From contig NZ_JAAGVC010000015.1 of the NCBI RefSeq assembly GCF_010858045.1, positions 47,017-111,016 of the forward strand: 64,000 nucleotides of DNA, read 5' to 3'. Under the pieces are notes generated by a model, which was not told the origin of the DNA, searched no databases, and saw only the letters and a list, made by a program, of their open reading frames with translations. The translations under genes were made by a program, and so were the position numbers. Shown one piece after another: positions 29,714-39,587 of this stretch (positions are counted from its first letter, which is position 1; every line of letters begins with the position of its first letter). Source of the DNA: Nocardia cyriacigeorgica. Lineage in GTDB: Bacteria; Actinomycetota; Actinomycetes; Mycobacteriales; Mycobacteriaceae.

Positions 29714-30365
29714 CGGGTGCTACCTTCGCCGCTGCGTTCCACACATCGAGGCGCCAGCCGGGCTGGTCGATGCTCGGGCCGTGGCTGCTCAACTGCACCC
29801 AGCTGGTGTTGGCCAAACCACCGAGGGCGGGCCAGCTGCGAGGTGGCAGGTCGAGCAGCGCGGCCGTGAGGGCGGCGATCAGCCCGCCGTGCGCCACCAG
29901 GATGATAGTCCCGCCGGGCCAATCCTGCCGTTCGGCGAACAGTTCCTGTACCACCGGCAGCGCTCGCGCGCCGACCTCGAGCTTGCTCTCGCCGTTGGGC
30001 GGGGTGAACCCGGCGTCCAGCCGCCACGCCACCCTGGCCCCTGGGTATCCCGCGTCGACCTCGATATGGGTGAGGCCTTCCCAGTCACCGAGGTTGGTTT
30101 CGCGCAGTCGCGGGTCGCGAACCACTTCGATCCCGGTGTGGTCGGCCAGTGCGACCGCGGTCTCGTAGGCCCGTTTGAGGTCGGAGGAGATGATGGCGAT
30201 CGCGTTGTGGGTCACCAGCTCTCGGGCGGCCTCTTTGGCCTGGCGGCGGCCGAGTTCGGTGAGATCGGTGTCGATCTGGCCCTGCATGCGGTCGATGGCA
30301 TTCCATTCGGTCTGCCCGTGGCGCAACAGGATCAGCTTGCGCACATGGCTGTACTTCGAGGTCAC
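29703..30365 (-). CDS. gpgP: Glucosyl-3-phosphoglycerate phosphatase GpgP
   Basis: A 220-residue histidine-phosphatase. [10 protein letters not shown] carries the phosphorylated His, and IILVAHGGL carries the second His. The middle segment [12 protein letters not shown] matches the phosphoglycerate-mutase-like branch. In M. tuberculosis the equivalent gene (Rv2419c) removes phosphate from glucosyl-3-phosphoglycerate, feeding methylglucose lipopolysaccharide and glucosylglycerate synthesis. The start is GTG at 30365, overlapping the rsfS stop (GTGA). The longer upstream frame belongs to rsfS territory and is rejected. Confidence 0.9.
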   Translation of the reverse strand: MTSKYSHVRKLILLRHGQTEWNAIDRMQGQIDTDLTELGRRQAKEAARELVTHNAIAIISSDLKRAYETAVALADHTGIEVVRDPRLRETNLGDWEGLTHIEVDAGYPGARVAWRLDAGFTPPNGESKLEVGARALPVVQELFAERQDWPGGTIILVAHGGLIAALTAALLDLPPRSWPALGGLANTSWVQLSSHGPSIDQPGWRLDVWNAAAKVAPDVL

Positions 30366-30766
30366 TCGCCGTCCTCGGAAGTCGCCGCTTCGGTGGCGGC
30401 CGGGCCGGCGAGGCCATCGACCGGTACTACCGGGCAGTCCTTCCACAAGCGTTCCAGCGCATAGAAGTTGCGCTCGTCGTTGTGCTGGATGTGCACCACC
30501 ACGTCGACGTAGTCCAGCAACGCCCACCGGCCCTCGCGAGTGCCCTCGCGACGGACCGGCTTGTGCCCGGCGGCGCGCAGTTTCTCCTCGACATTGTCGA
30601 CGATCGCGTTGACCTGACGTTCGTTCGGCGCGGACGCGATCACGAAGCAGTCGGTGATCACCAACTGCTCGGATACGTCGAGCACGACCACATCGGAAGC
30701 CAGCTTCTCATCGGCTGCCCGTGCGGCGACCTGCGCCATCTCCACCGCTTCGACAGAGGCCGTCAT
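30362..30766 (-). CDS. rsfS: Ribosomal silencing factor RsfS
   Basis: A 134-residue protein. The fold shows LDVSEQLVITDCFVIASAPNERQVNAI and WALLDYVDVVVHIQHNDERNFYALERLW, the RsfS/Iojap signature. It binds ribosomal protein uL14 and blocks subunit joining in starvation. The ATG at 30766 fits the family start. It lies 28 nt after nadD and overlaps gpgP, in the order nadD-rsfS-gpgP also found in mycobacteria. Confidence 0.93.
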   Translation of the reverse strand: MTASVEAVEMAQVAARAADEKLASDVVVLDVSEQLVITDCFVIASAPNERQVNAIVDNVEEKLRAAGHKPVRREGTREGRWALLDYVDVVVHIQHNDERNFYALERLWKDCPVVPVDGLAGPAATEAATSEDGE

Positions 30767-30794
30767 GCCCGCACCTCGCTGCGCTCGCTCACGC

Positions 30795-31436
30795 TCAGCT
30801 ACCTTCCGCTCCTGCCGGCACATACAGGTGCCGCTTCGATATGTACTGCACGACACCGTCGGGCACGAGGTACCAGACCGGCCGGTTCTCGGCGGCGCGG
30901 CGACGGCATTCGCTCGACGAGATCGCCAACGCCGGGATCTCGATCATGGTCACCGCATCGGCCGGAAGATCACGCAGGTGCTCCTCCAGATGATCGGTGT
31001 GCAGTTCGTAACCCGGACGGCTCACCCCGACGAACCTCGCCAGTTCGAACAGTTCCGCCCAATCCTGCCACGTGAGGATATTGGCCAGCGCGTCCGCTCC
31101 GGTGATGAAGTACAGCTCCGCGTCCGGATGCTGGGCACGCAGGTCGCGCAGGGTGTCGACGGTGTAGGTGACCCCGCCGCGGTCGATGTCGGCCCGGCTG
31201 ACCGAAAAGCGCGGGTTGGACGCCGTCGCGATGACGGTCATCAGGTAGCGATCCTCGGCCGGGCTGACCTGCTTGCCTGCCTTCTGCCACGGCTGCCCGG
31301 TGGGCACGAAGACGACTTCGTCGAGGTCGAAGCGGTTGGCGACCTCGCTGGCGGCGACCAGGTGGCCGTGGTGGATGGGATCGAACGTTCCGCCCATCAC
31401 CCCGAGCTTGCGTCGAGGCCGGCCTGTCGTGTGCAT
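30795..31436 (-). CDS. nadD: Nicotinate-nucleotide adenylyltransferase NadD
   Basis: A 213-residue enzyme of NAD synthesis. It adenylylates nicotinate mononucleotide. The nucleotidyltransferase motif [12 protein letters not shown] is at residues 15-26, and the second motif ISSSECRRR is near the C-terminus. The ATG at 31436 gives the usual length. It is the first of the nadD-rsfS-gpgP-octT-degV run, 51 nt after the TPR gene. Confidence 0.95.
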   Translation of the reverse strand: MHTTGRPRRKLGVMGGTFDPIHHGHLVAASEVANRFDLDEVVFVPTGQPWQKAGKQVSPAEDRYLMTVIATASNPRFSVSRADIDRGGVTYTVDTLRDLRAQHPDAELYFITGADALANILTWQDWAELFELARFVGVSRPGYELHTDHLEEHLRDLPADAVTMIEIPALAISSSECRRRAAENRPVWYLVPDGVVQYISKRHLYVPAGAEGS

Positions 31437-31487
31437 GAGTGCCGAGCTTAACGGGTGGGTGCCGCCGCACCGTGGGCGTGATGGCGG

Positions 31488-33911
31488 CTATCGGTCGTCG
31501 CCGTCCTCGCCGTCGATCTCCGCGCGCATCCGCGCCCGCTGCTCGCGGGTGATCGCCAGCTCCGCAGCCAGCGCAGCGGCGGGCTCGGGTGCCGGATCTC
31601 GAGCGAGCGCGGCGCTCAGTTCCGCGATCAGGCCGTCGATGGTGGCCAGCCAAGCCGGTGACGCGGAGTCGGCGTCGGCGTCCCAGGTCTGCATCCAGGC
31701 GACGCGGCGCAGGCATTCGCCGCGCGCGCCGATCCGGCCCAGATCGCCCCACAGCTGTGCGGCCCGCCGAAAGGCAGCCAGCGCCTCGGCGCTGCGACCC
31801 GCGCGCGACAGGGCCTCGGCTGCCGCCTCGGCGAGTTCGGCACGAAGCCGGTCGTGGCCGGGTAGCTGCTCGATCAGTCGCGCCGCCGATGCGAATTGAC
31901 GTGCGGCCTCGGCCGGTTTGCCGAGCGCCGACAGCGAGGCCCCGTACTGCGCCCCGATCACCGCGAGTTCCGAGGCCGGGTACCCGAGGTCCGGATCGCC
32001 GACGACCTGCTCGAACAGCGCGGCGGCCGGGCCGTGCTGGCCTGCGCGATGGAAGGCGCGTGCCGCGACACAGCTGTGGTGGGCGGCGTCGGCCTCCGAC
32101 AACCCCGACCAGCGCGCGGCGGCGTACAGGGCCGCGTCGGCCAGATCGGCCTCCCGGCCCGGCTGCCCGGCAAGGGCCGAGACGAGCAGCGAGTTCAGCC
32201 GTGCGAGGTCCTCGCGGGGCAGCACACCGGAGGCGAGCGCCAAGGCCCGTCGGAGCTGGGTCTCGGCCGCGGCCGGGTCGGTGTGCAGGCGCGCGGTGGC
32301 CGCTTCGATCAGCCGGGCGGTCTCGGCCGCTCGGTCCACGGCCGCATCGTCGGCCGGTTCGGCGCTTGCCGATACCGTCGTCCGGGGCAGGTCGGCCGTG
32401 CCCCCAACGGCCGTGCCGGTACCCGGCGGCACCGCGGCAGCCTTGCCCACGGCGACAGCCCCCGAACCCGCGACGGCACCCTCCGAGCCCACCGCGGCCG
32501 CCGGGCCAGCAACGGCAGCACCCGTGCCAGCGGCAGCTCCCGACTCGGCAACGACAGCCCCCGAACCCGCGACGGCACCCTCCGAGCCCACCGCGACCAC
32601 CGAGTCAGCAACGGCGGCCCCTGCGCCAACGGCGGCCCCCGTTCCAGCGGCAGCCTCTGAGTCGGCGGCAGCTCCGGAGTCGGCGGTAAGTTCCGAGCCC
32701 GCAACGGCAGGTCCCGGGCCGGAAGCTCCCGAGCCGGTCATGGTGGATACCGAGGCAGCGACGGTGGATACCGCGGGCGCCGCTCCCGGGCCGACAGCGG
32801 TGGACGGCGCGTGCCCAGTGAATGAGCGTGAACGCAGTCCCAACGGCAGCAGTTCGGCCAGCGGCTGCCTGGTCAGCCGCTCATCCACCCGCTTGCGGTA
32901 CTCGCCGGTGCCGTTCCTGGTGTCGTAGCGCCGCACGATCTCGTCGATTTCGTTCTCCAGGCCGGCCAGCACCGACGATGCCGGCGCATCGCCCACCGGC
33001 AGATCCGCCATATCCAGCGCGACCAGCCGCCGCAACAGCACGCTCACACCGGTGATGAACGACAGCCGGCTGCCGATATCGGCCGCCTGTTCGGTGATCC
33101 AGCCGCTGTGTTCGGCCAGGATCTCCAGCCCACGGGCCTCATTTCCGGTCAGTGCACAGAACTCGATGTGCTCGCCCACCGACGCGCGCAGCTCGATATT
33201 GTGCCGGACCAGCGGATATCCGGTCAGGTGGGCGCTGCGGGCCGCGGCGGAGCGACCGGTCCGCAGCATCGGCACCAGCGCCTTGGCCAGCGTCCGGTGC
33301 GGTTCCTCAGCGCAGCTGCGTTCCCCGTCGATCACCGGGCGCCACTGTTCCAGCGCCGCCTCGTCGTCGCCCGCGGCCGCGCTGATCACACCCCAGCCGT
33401 TGCGTTCGCAGGCGTCGCAGTCGGCCATCTGATCGCGCTGCGCGGCCAGTGCGGAGTCGCGTAGCGCGATCGCAGTGTCGTGGTCACCGATCGCGCTGGC
33501 CAGGTCGGCGCGCAGGCTCAGCACCGGGCGGGCGCTGTAACCGCGCTGACGGTAGCGGTTGTCCATCTCGTCGAGCCAGCGATGAACCGTCGGCAGCGGC
33601 ACGGCCGGATTGCCGATCAGATCCCACGTCATCCACTTCAGCTGCCAGTGCACCGAGTAGCTCAGATGCCCGAGCTCGGCCGGATGCGCGTCGTAGATGC
33701 TCAGCAGGCGGCCGTACGCCATCGGTGAGAGGTCGCGTTCGCCCGCGTACATGTAGGAGCGAGCCAGTTCGAGCAGCACGCTGCCCTCGAGCGCGCGGTC
33801 GGCGCCGGAGCGGGCGGCGGCGGCAAGTGTTTCCAGGCGCTGGGTGCGGGAACGTCCGTGTGGCAGGGATCGGCAGCGGCGCAGTTCGCCGTCGATATCG
33901 AGGTGTTCCAT
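31488..33911 (-). CDS. TPR-repeat protein partnered with an Hsp90-like chaperone
   Basis: An 807-residue protein. The N-terminal half (1-360) is helical and TPR-like (LEGSVLLELARSYMYAGERDL, LRADLASAIGDHDTAIALRDSAL). A low-complexity Gly/Ala/Val/Ser stretch (about 370-520) follows. A second TPR block makes up the C-terminal half (AETQLRRALALASGVL..., LGKPAEAARQFASAARLIEQL). The ATG lies 1 nt after the Hsp90-like stop and has a GGGGGAGAA ribosome site, so the pair is coupled. TPRs are classic Hsp90 co-chaperone modules; by analogy this could deliver clients or targets. The biological function is unknown. Confidence 0.75.
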   Translation of the reverse strand: MEHLDIDGELRRCRSLPHGRSRTQRLETLAAAARSGADRALEGSVLLELARSYMYAGERDLSPMAYGRLLSIYDAHPAELGHLSYSVHWQLKWMTWDLIGNPAVPLPTVHRWLDEMDNRYRQRGYSARPVLSLRADLASAIGDHDTAIALRDSALAAQRDQMADCDACERNGWGVISAAAGDDEAALEQWRPVIDGERSCAEEPHRTLAKALVPMLRTGRSAAARSAHLTGYPLVRHNIELRASVGEHIEFCALTGNEARGLEILAEHSGWITEQAADIGSRLSFITGVSVLLRRLVALDMADLPVGDAPASSVLAGLENEIDEIVRRYDTRNGTGEYRKRVDERLTRQPLAELLPLGLRSRSFTGHAPSTAVGPGAAPAVSTVAASVSTMTGSGASGPGPAVAGSELTADSGAAADSEAAAGTGAAVGAGAAVADSVVAVGSEGAVAGSGAVVAESGAAAGTGAAVAGPAAAVGSEGAVAGSGAVAVGKAAAVPPGTGTAVGGTADLPRTTVSASAEPADDAAVDRAAETARLIEAATARLHTDPAAAETQLRRALALASGVLPREDLARLNSLLVSALAGQPGREADLADAALYAAARWSGLSEADAAHHSCVAARAFHRAGQHGPAAALFEQVVGDPDLGYPASELAVIGAQYGASLSALGKPAEAARQFASAARLIEQLPGHDRLRAELAEAAAEALSRAGRSAEALAAFRRAAQLWGDLGRIGARGECLRRVAWMQTWDADADSASPAWLATIDGLIAELSAALARDPAPEPAAALAAELAITREQRARMRAEIDGEDGDDR
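32453..32650. repeat. Two 99-bp imperfect tandem units in the TPR gene
   Basis: The first 44 bp of each unit (32453-32496 and 32552-32595) are identical. The 33-codon units encode the Gly/Ala/Ser-rich linker with AVGSEGAVAGSGAV repeated. Such identity suggests a recent duplication. Confidence 0.8.
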
Positions 33912-33912
33912 C

Positions 33913-35748
33913 TCAGTTCTCCCCCTGGTCGCCGCCGGCGGCACGTTCGGTCGCCCAGCTCAGGAACTCCCCGAACGCACGATTGAGCAGGGCGGTATCG
34001 GCGGGCCGCAGGGGCCGGTGGGTCATCAGCAGCGCCTGCCCGTACAGCGATTCCACGGCCGTCTTCAGGAAGGCCGGATCACCGATGCGGGCCAGTCTGC
34101 GGATCACCGGGCTGTGGAAGTTGAGCACCAGTTGTGCCCGTGGCGTGGCAGATTCGAGCGCGCCGAGAATGTCGGACCACAGATCGTCGGACTCGGCGAC
34201 GGTGTCGGCCCTGGCGCGCTCGTTGCGGGCGCCGCGGCTGTCGAGGTAGAGCGCGGGCACCGACACCGGATGAAAGGCACGCAGCAGCACATCGCAGGAC
34301 AACGGATCGAGCGTGCTGCGCGCGATCGCCAGCACCGGCGCCAAGGCCAGCTCCTCGGCCGCGTCCACCGGGTCGAGGGCGGCGGTCAGGGCGGCGTCGT
34401 CGAGTTCGGCCACCTCGACGCCTGGCATGATCTGCGGCAGCAGCGCGACCAGTTCGGCGTCATAGGTGTAGCCACCGTTGACGATGCCGATACCCTGCGC
34501 CGACGCCGTCTGGGCGACCTGACGGAACTCCTCCACCGTCGCACTGACCCGCAGCACCGGATGCTTGCGGACGAACTCGGTCAGCGGGATGCGGCCTTCG
34601 GTGGTCTCGAACAGCAGATGCGGCACCATGATCCGCAGCAACTCGGTCGAATGCCTGGCCATCGCCTTCACCCCGAGCGCGTGCACCGACAGGAAGGCGG
34701 CCAGCCGATCGGGCTGCTCGGCGGCGATCTCGGTCAGCCATTCCCGCACCCGGTCACCGAGCGCCTCACGGACGATGGCCAGCCGTTCGTCTTCGTACAG
34801 TCCCTCGCGCGAGGCAGTGGGCCGCAGCGTATCGGTGTCGATGACGCAGCGGACGAAGAACGCCCAATCGGGCAGCACACCGCGCACGGCATCGCCGAGC
34901 AGCATGCCCTTCAGATACACGCGGTGAGCACTGGATTCGGCCGGATTGCCCGGTTGCGACAGCACGTACGCGACACCGCTGACGCCGGCCGGTTCCGCGT
35001 TGAGGTCGATCACGTCCAGCGGCGCGAAGCCGAGCACTCGTTCGCCGTAATCGAACAGCGCGGCACGACGCAACGCGGGCGAGTCGAACGGGCGCCGCCA
35101 GACCGGCGGCGGATCGGTCACCCGCACCACGCCGCCTTCGGACTCGACAGTGACCTCGTACGGCAGTAGCGAACCGTAATCGGTGACCAGTTCCAGCACG
35201 CGTTCGGCGGTGAACCAGGTCTGCGCACCCGGCCGCGGGGTCAGCTCGACCGTGGTACCGGGGTCGGGGAACTCCCCCGGCTCCAGTACGCGCAGCGAGT
35301 AGGTGCCGTCGGCCTCGGCGATCCATTCCACCGGTGGCGCGTCCGGGTCGACGGCCGACCTGGTCCGCACGCGAAGGGATTCGGCGACGGTGAAGCAGGC
35401 CAGCAGGCCGATGCCGAATTGGCCGAGGAATTCGCGCCGGGCACCTTCGATGTCGTCCCGTTTGGAGGAGCGGCCGATGGTGGCGAGGAAGCGGTGCACG
35501 TCGGCCTCGGTGAGCCCGATGCCGGGGTCGGTGATGCGCAGCCCGTGACCGTCCAGGTGTAGCCGGATGGTGGTCGGGGCGGTGGGGTCGAGGGTCGTGC
35601 GGGCGGTGACGGCGTCGACGGCGTTCTGCAACAGCTCCCGGAGGTAGACCCGCGGACTCGAGTACAGGTGGTGCGACAGCAGATCCACGATGCCGCGCAG
35701 ATCGACCTGGAACTGAAAATTGTTGTCCACCGGAGCTGTGTTGACCAT
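33913..35748 (-). CDS. Hsp90-family (HtpG-like) chaperone, divergent
   Basis: A 611-residue protein. The GHKL ATPase domain shows RELLQNAVDAVTAR (the catalytic Glu and Mg-binding Asn), DPGIGLT, and QFGIGLLACFTVAESL as the lid and glycine box. Middle and C-terminal parts are only loosely HtpG-like. It lacks the charged linker and is probably not the housekeeping HtpG. It directly precedes a TPR gene and follows a VWA gene by 51 nt. In mycobacteria the VWA/MoxR pair sits near nadD without this pair, so the insertion looks lineage-specific. The start is ATG at 35748, with a poor ribosome site. Confidence 0.82.
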   Translation of the reverse strand: MVNTAPVDNNFQFQVDLRGIVDLLSHHLYSSPRVYLRELLQNAVDAVTARTTLDPTAPTTIRLHLDGHGLRITDPGIGLTEADVHRFLATIGRSSKRDDIEGARREFLGQFGIGLLACFTVAESLRVRTRSAVDPDAPPVEWIAEADGTYSLRVLEPGEFPDPGTTVELTPRPGAQTWFTAERVLELVTDYGSLLPYEVTVESEGGVVRVTDPPPVWRRPFDSPALRRAALFDYGERVLGFAPLDVIDLNAEPAGVSGVAYVLSQPGNPAESSAHRVYLKGMLLGDAVRGVLPDWAFFVRCVIDTDTLRPTASREGLYEDERLAIVREALGDRVREWLTEIAAEQPDRLAAFLSVHALGVKAMARHSTELLRIMVPHLLFETTEGRIPLTEFVRKHPVLRVSATVEEFRQVAQTASAQGIGIVNGGYTYDAELVALLPQIMPGVEVAELDDAALTAALDPVDAAEELALAPVLAIARSTLDPLSCDVLLRAFHPVSVPALYLDSRGARNERARADTVAESDDLWSDILGALESATPRAQLVLNFHSPVIRRLARIGDPAFLKTAVESLYGQALLMTHRPLRPADTALLNRAFGEFLSWATERAAGGDQGEN

Positions 35749-35799
35749 TCGCGCATTGTCGCGGCAGCACCATAAGGTTCGCTTAACAAGCGCTGATCG

Positions 35800-37224
35800 T
35801 CACACCGGCAGCAGTCGCGACACCACCGCGGTCAACTGCGCCGCCGACCGGCACTCGTGCATCTCGATCACCTGCTGGTACTTGTCGGCGGCCGAATCCC
35901 CCGACCCCCACTGGGTTCTCGGTTCCGGGTTGAGCCAGTGCGCGTGCTTGGCCACCTGCACCAGCTCACGCAATGTTTCCAGATCGGGGTCGCGATAGTT
36001 GGTGCGCGCATCGCCGAGGATCAACAGCGAACTGCGGCTGGTGACGGCGTCGGGCCACTTCGCGGCGAATCCGGACAGCGCGGTGCCGTAATCGGAATGC
36101 CCGTCGAACCCGGCCACCTCGGCCTCGGTGAACACCCGCTTCATCGCTTCGTCCAATTGGGTTCGCGCGTCGAAGAACCGGGTCACCTCATCGGTCTGGT
36201 CGACGAACGCGAAGATCCGCACCCGTGAGAACTGCTCACGCAGGGCACTGACCAGTAGCAGGGTGAAGTTGCTGAATCCGGCGACCGAGCCCGACACATC
36301 ACACAGCAGTACCAGTTCCGGCCTGCCCGGCCGCGGTTTGCGGCTGACCAGATCGATCGGTACCCCGCCGGTGGACATGGATTTGCGCAGCGTGCGCCGC
36401 AGATCTATCTCACCGCGCCGGGAATGCCTGCGCCGCACCGCGAGCCGGGAGGCCAGAATCCGGGCCAGCCGCTGGCTGCTGCGGCGCAACTCGGCCAGCT
36501 CCGATTCCGAGGCACGCAGGAAATCGACTTCCTCGGCCTGCCGGGAGACACCGTAGCTTGCCACCCGTTCGCGCCCGATCCGCTCGGCGACGCGCCTGCG
36601 GGTTTCGGCATCGACGGTGGCACGGAAGGCATCGATCCGCTGACGGGCGGCGCGGCGCGCGACCTCCGACTCGAAGGCGCTCGCATTCGGACTGGCCAGT
36701 CCGGCCAGGATCTTGGCAAGCAAGGTCTGCGGCTGCACCTCTTTGAGTGCCTGATATGTCGAAAACGATGGTCCGCGCGCGGACTGATACTGCCCCAGCT
36801 CTTCGACCATCTGCCCCGCCAGCGACTCCAGCTGGGCGGCCGAGCCCTCGTCGGTCAACAGTTCGGCGAGCAGTTCACGCAGCGCGTCGATATCGACGTC
36901 GCCCGCAGGCGTGCGCGGAATCTCCACATCATCGACCGAATCGGTGCGGGCGCCGATCGCGACCGGGAACCACAGATCGAACAGGCCGTCATAGGTGGCG
37001 CGGTGGGTGGTGCGCCGCAACAATGCGCAAGCCAGACCTTCGCGCACCGCTTCCCGGTCCAGCAGGTCGAGCACGGTCAGCACCCGGCCCGCGTCCACCG
37101 TCTCCGACGGACCGACCGGAACGCCACGCGCCCGCAACGCCTCCACGAAATCGACGAGATGACCCGCGAACCCGTGTGGCGCACGGAAATCCGGCGCTTG
37201 CGCGGGGACCGAACGCGCGGACAT
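35800..37224 (-). CDS. VWA-domain (CoxE-like) protein
   Basis: A 474-residue protein. The N-terminus (1-270) is helical and charged. The C-terminal VWA domain has a metal-binding motif DVSGS in LVLLCDVSGSVAGFSNF and a later DARTNY acidic position. It is partnered with the MoxR ATPase 4 nt upstream. MoxR-VWA pairs act together as metal-insertion or protein-maturation chaperones. The equivalent pair is Rv2425c-Rv2426c. Confidence 0.88.
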   Translation of the reverse strand: MSARSVPAQAPDFRAPHGFAGHLVDFVEALRARGVPVGPSETVDAGRVLTVLDLLDREAVREGLACALLRRTTHRATYDGLFDLWFPVAIGARTDSVDDVEIPRTPAGDVDIDALRELLAELLTDEGSAAQLESLAGQMVEELGQYQSARGPSFSTYQALKEVQPQTLLAKILAGLASPNASAFESEVARRAARQRIDAFRATVDAETRRRVAERIGRERVASYGVSRQAEEVDFLRASESELAELRRSSQRLARILASRLAVRRRHSRRGEIDLRRTLRKSMSTGGVPIDLVSRKPRPGRPELVLLCDVSGSVAGFSNFTLLLVSALREQFSRVRIFAFVDQTDEVTRFFDARTQLDEAMKRVFTEAEVAGFDGHSDYGTALSGFAAKWPDAVTSRSSLLILGDARTNYRDPDLETLRELVQVAKHAHWLNPEPRTQWGSGDSAADKYQQVIEMHECRSAAQLTAVVSRLLPV

Positions 37225-37228
37225 CGGC

Positions 37229-38125
37229 TCAGGCCAGTTTCAGCTCGGCCAGCGCCCGCTCGTGGTCGCTGCGATGCTTGAGCACCACGCCGAGGGTGGC
37301 GCGCACGGTCGTGTCGTCCAGATCCTGCATGCCGAGGGCCAGCAGGGTGCGCCCCCAGTCGATGGATTCGGCCACCGACGGCAACTTCTTCAACGGCATC
37401 CCGCGCAGCACGTGCACGATCCGCACCAGCTGCGCCGCGACCGCCTCCGGCAGGTCCGGCACCCGGCTGGCCAGAATGCGACGTTCCAGCTCGGCATCGG
37501 GGAAATCCAGATGCAGATACAGGCAGCGGCGCTTGAGCGCCTCCGACAGTTCCCTGGTGGCATTCGAGGTGAGCACCACGAACGGCTTGTGCTGTGCGGT
37601 GATGGTGCCCAGTTCCGGCACCGTCACCGCGAAATCACTGAGCACCTCGAGCAGCAGGCCCTCGATCTCGACGTCGGCCTTGTCGGTCTCGTCGATGAGC
37701 AGCACCGTGGGTTCGGTGCGCCGGATCGCGGTCAGCAGCGGCCGCGCCAGCAGGAACTCCTCGGTGAAGACGTCGGCCTTGGTTTCTTCCCAGTCGTTCT
37801 CGCTGGAGGCCTGGATGCGCAGGATCTGCTTGGCGTGGTTCCACTCGTAGAGGGCGCGGGCCTCGTCGACGCCCTCGTAGCACTGCAACCGCACCAGCTC
37901 GGCGCCCGCGGTCTGCGCGACCGCACGCGAGAGCTCGGTCTTGCCGACACCGGCCGGGCCCTCGATCAGCAGCGGCTTACCCAGCCGATCGGCCAGGAAC
38001 ACCGAGGTGGCGGTGGCCTTATCGGCCAGATAACCGGTCTCGGCGAGCCGATCGATCACCTCGTCCACCGACGCGAAGATCGGCTCCTGAACCGCGACCT
38101 GATCCGAATTCGAGCGATCCACCAC
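37229..38125 (-). CDS. MoxR-family AAA+ ATPase
   Basis: A 298-residue protein with Walker A GPAGVGKTELSR and Walker B LLIDETDKADVEIEGLL. Sensor 1 lies in FVVLTSNATRELSEALKRRC. The start is GTG at 38125 with a GGGAAGGGA ribosome site. It is paired with the VWA gene downstream and is 60 nt after proA. It probably provides ATP-driven remodelling for a client not encoded here. Confidence 0.92.
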   Translation of the reverse strand: MVDRSNSDQVAVQEPIFASVDEVIDRLAETGYLADKATATSVFLADRLGKPLLIEGPAGVGKTELSRAVAQTAGAELVRLQCYEGVDEARALYEWNHAKQILRIQASSENDWEETKADVFTEEFLLARPLLTAIRRTEPTVLLIDETDKADVEIEGLLLEVLSDFAVTVPELGTITAQHKPFVVLTSNATRELSEALKRRCLYLHLDFPDAELERRILASRVPDLPEAVAAQLVRIVHVLRGMPLKKLPSVAESIDWGRTLLALGMQDLDDTTVRATLGVVLKHRSDHERALAELKLA

Positions 38126-38185
38126 GCGTCCCTTCCCTGCGACTTACCAGCCCCACGCTACGGGACGGCGGAACCGCGCTCCGGC

Positions 38186-39451
38186 TCAGACCGGGCGCAC
38201 CTGCCCCTCGCCCCACACGATCCACTTGGTGGAGGTGAGTTCCGGCAGCGCCATCGGGCCGCGGGCGTGCAGCTTCTGGGTGGAGATACCGATCTCGGCA
38301 CCGAAGCCGAACTGCTCGCCGTCGGTGAAGGCGGTGGAGGCGTTCACCATCACCGCCGCGGCGTCGACCCGGCTGGTGAACTCGCGAGCGGCGGCCAGCT
38401 CCGAGGTGACGATGGCCTCGGTGTGGCCGGTGCCCCAGGTGTTGATGTGCTCGACCGCGGCGTCCAGGCCGTCGACCACCTTCATCGCGATGTCGAGGGT
38501 CAGGTACTCCTCGCCCCAGTCGGCATCGGTGGCCGGGACCTGGCCGGGTAGATCGCCGTGAATGGTGACGCCGCTGTCCTCGAGCGCTTTGGTGAGCCGC
38601 GGTACGGCCGTCTCCGCGATGGCGGCGTCGATGAGCACCGTCTCGGCGGCATTGCAGACACTCGGCCTGCGGGTCTTGGCGTTGATCAGGATCTTTTCGG
38701 CCATCTCCAGATCGGCGCCCGCGTGCACGTAGACGTGGCAGTTGCCGGTGCCGGTCTCGATGGTGGGCACCTGCGCGTCGCGCACGACCGCGTTGATCAG
38801 GCCAGCGCCGCCACGCGGGATGACGACGTCGACCAGACCGCGGGCCTGGATCAGATGGGTGACGCTGGAACGGTCCTCGCTGGGCAGCAGCTGCACGGCG
38901 TCGGCCGGAATATCCTGCGCGACAAGCGCTTCCCGCAGCACCTCGACCAGCGCGGCGTTGGACCGCGCCGCCGACGACGAGCCGCGCAGCAACGCCGCGT
39001 TGCCGGACTTCAAGGCCAGGCCGAAGGCATCGACGGTGACATTAGGCCGGGCCTCGTACACCATCCCGACCACGCCGAGCGGCACCCGCACCTGGCGGAT
39101 CTCGAGCCCGTTGGGCAAGGTCGAACCGCGCTCCACCACACCCACCGGATCCGGCAGGCCCGCCACCTGACGCAGCCCCGAGGCGATGCCGTCGATGCGG
39201 GCCTTCGTCAGCCGCAGCCGGTCGAGCAACGATTCCTCGGTGCCCGCGGCCTGCGCGGCGGCGATGTCCTCGGCATTGGCGGCCAGCACCCGGTCGGCGG
39301 CGGCGAGCAGCGCATCGGCGGCGGCGTGCAGCGCCTCGTTCTTCTGGGCGGTGGTCAACTGGGCGAGCGCACGCGCGGCGACCCGTGCCTTACGCGCGGC
39401 GTCGTGCACGGCCTCGCGGGTATCGAGCTCGGCTGTCGTTCCTACCGTCAT
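38186..39451 (-). CDS. proA: Gamma-glutamyl phosphate reductase ProA
   Basis: A 421-residue enzyme of proline synthesis that reduces glutamyl-5-phosphate to glutamate semialdehyde using NADPH. The catalytic Cys lies in [14 protein letters not shown], and the NADP region in [16 protein letters not shown]. The start is ATG at 39451. Synteny with Rv2427c supports the assignment. Confidence 0.95.
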   Translation of the reverse strand: MTVGTTAELDTREAVHDAARKARVAARALAQLTTAQKNEALHAAADALLAAADRVLAANAEDIAAAQAAGTEESLLDRLRLTKARIDGIASGLRQVAGLPDPVGVVERGSTLPNGLEIRQVRVPLGVVGMVYEARPNVTVDAFGLALKSGNAALLRGSSSAARSNAALVEVLREALVAQDIPADAVQLLPSEDRSSVTHLIQARGLVDVVIPRGGAGLINAVVRDAQVPTIETGTGNCHVYVHAGADLEMAEKILINAKTRRPSVCNAAETVLIDAAIAETAVPRLTKALEDSGVTIHGDLPGQVPATDADWGEEYLTLDIAMKVVDGLDAAVEHINTWGTGHTEAIVTSELAAAREFTSRVDAAAVMVNASTAFTDGEQFGFGAEIGISTQKLHARGPMALPELTSTKWIVWGEGQVRPV

Positions 39452-39587
39452 GGGTTACAGACTACGCACCCGCTATGACACCGAATCATCGCGTTGCGCG
39501 CCGCGGACGCACTGGTCACGGCGGGCTGTCGGTGCTGTCGCGTAGCTTGCCGGAGACGGCTCGTCCTCGATACAGAGCGGAGCAACG

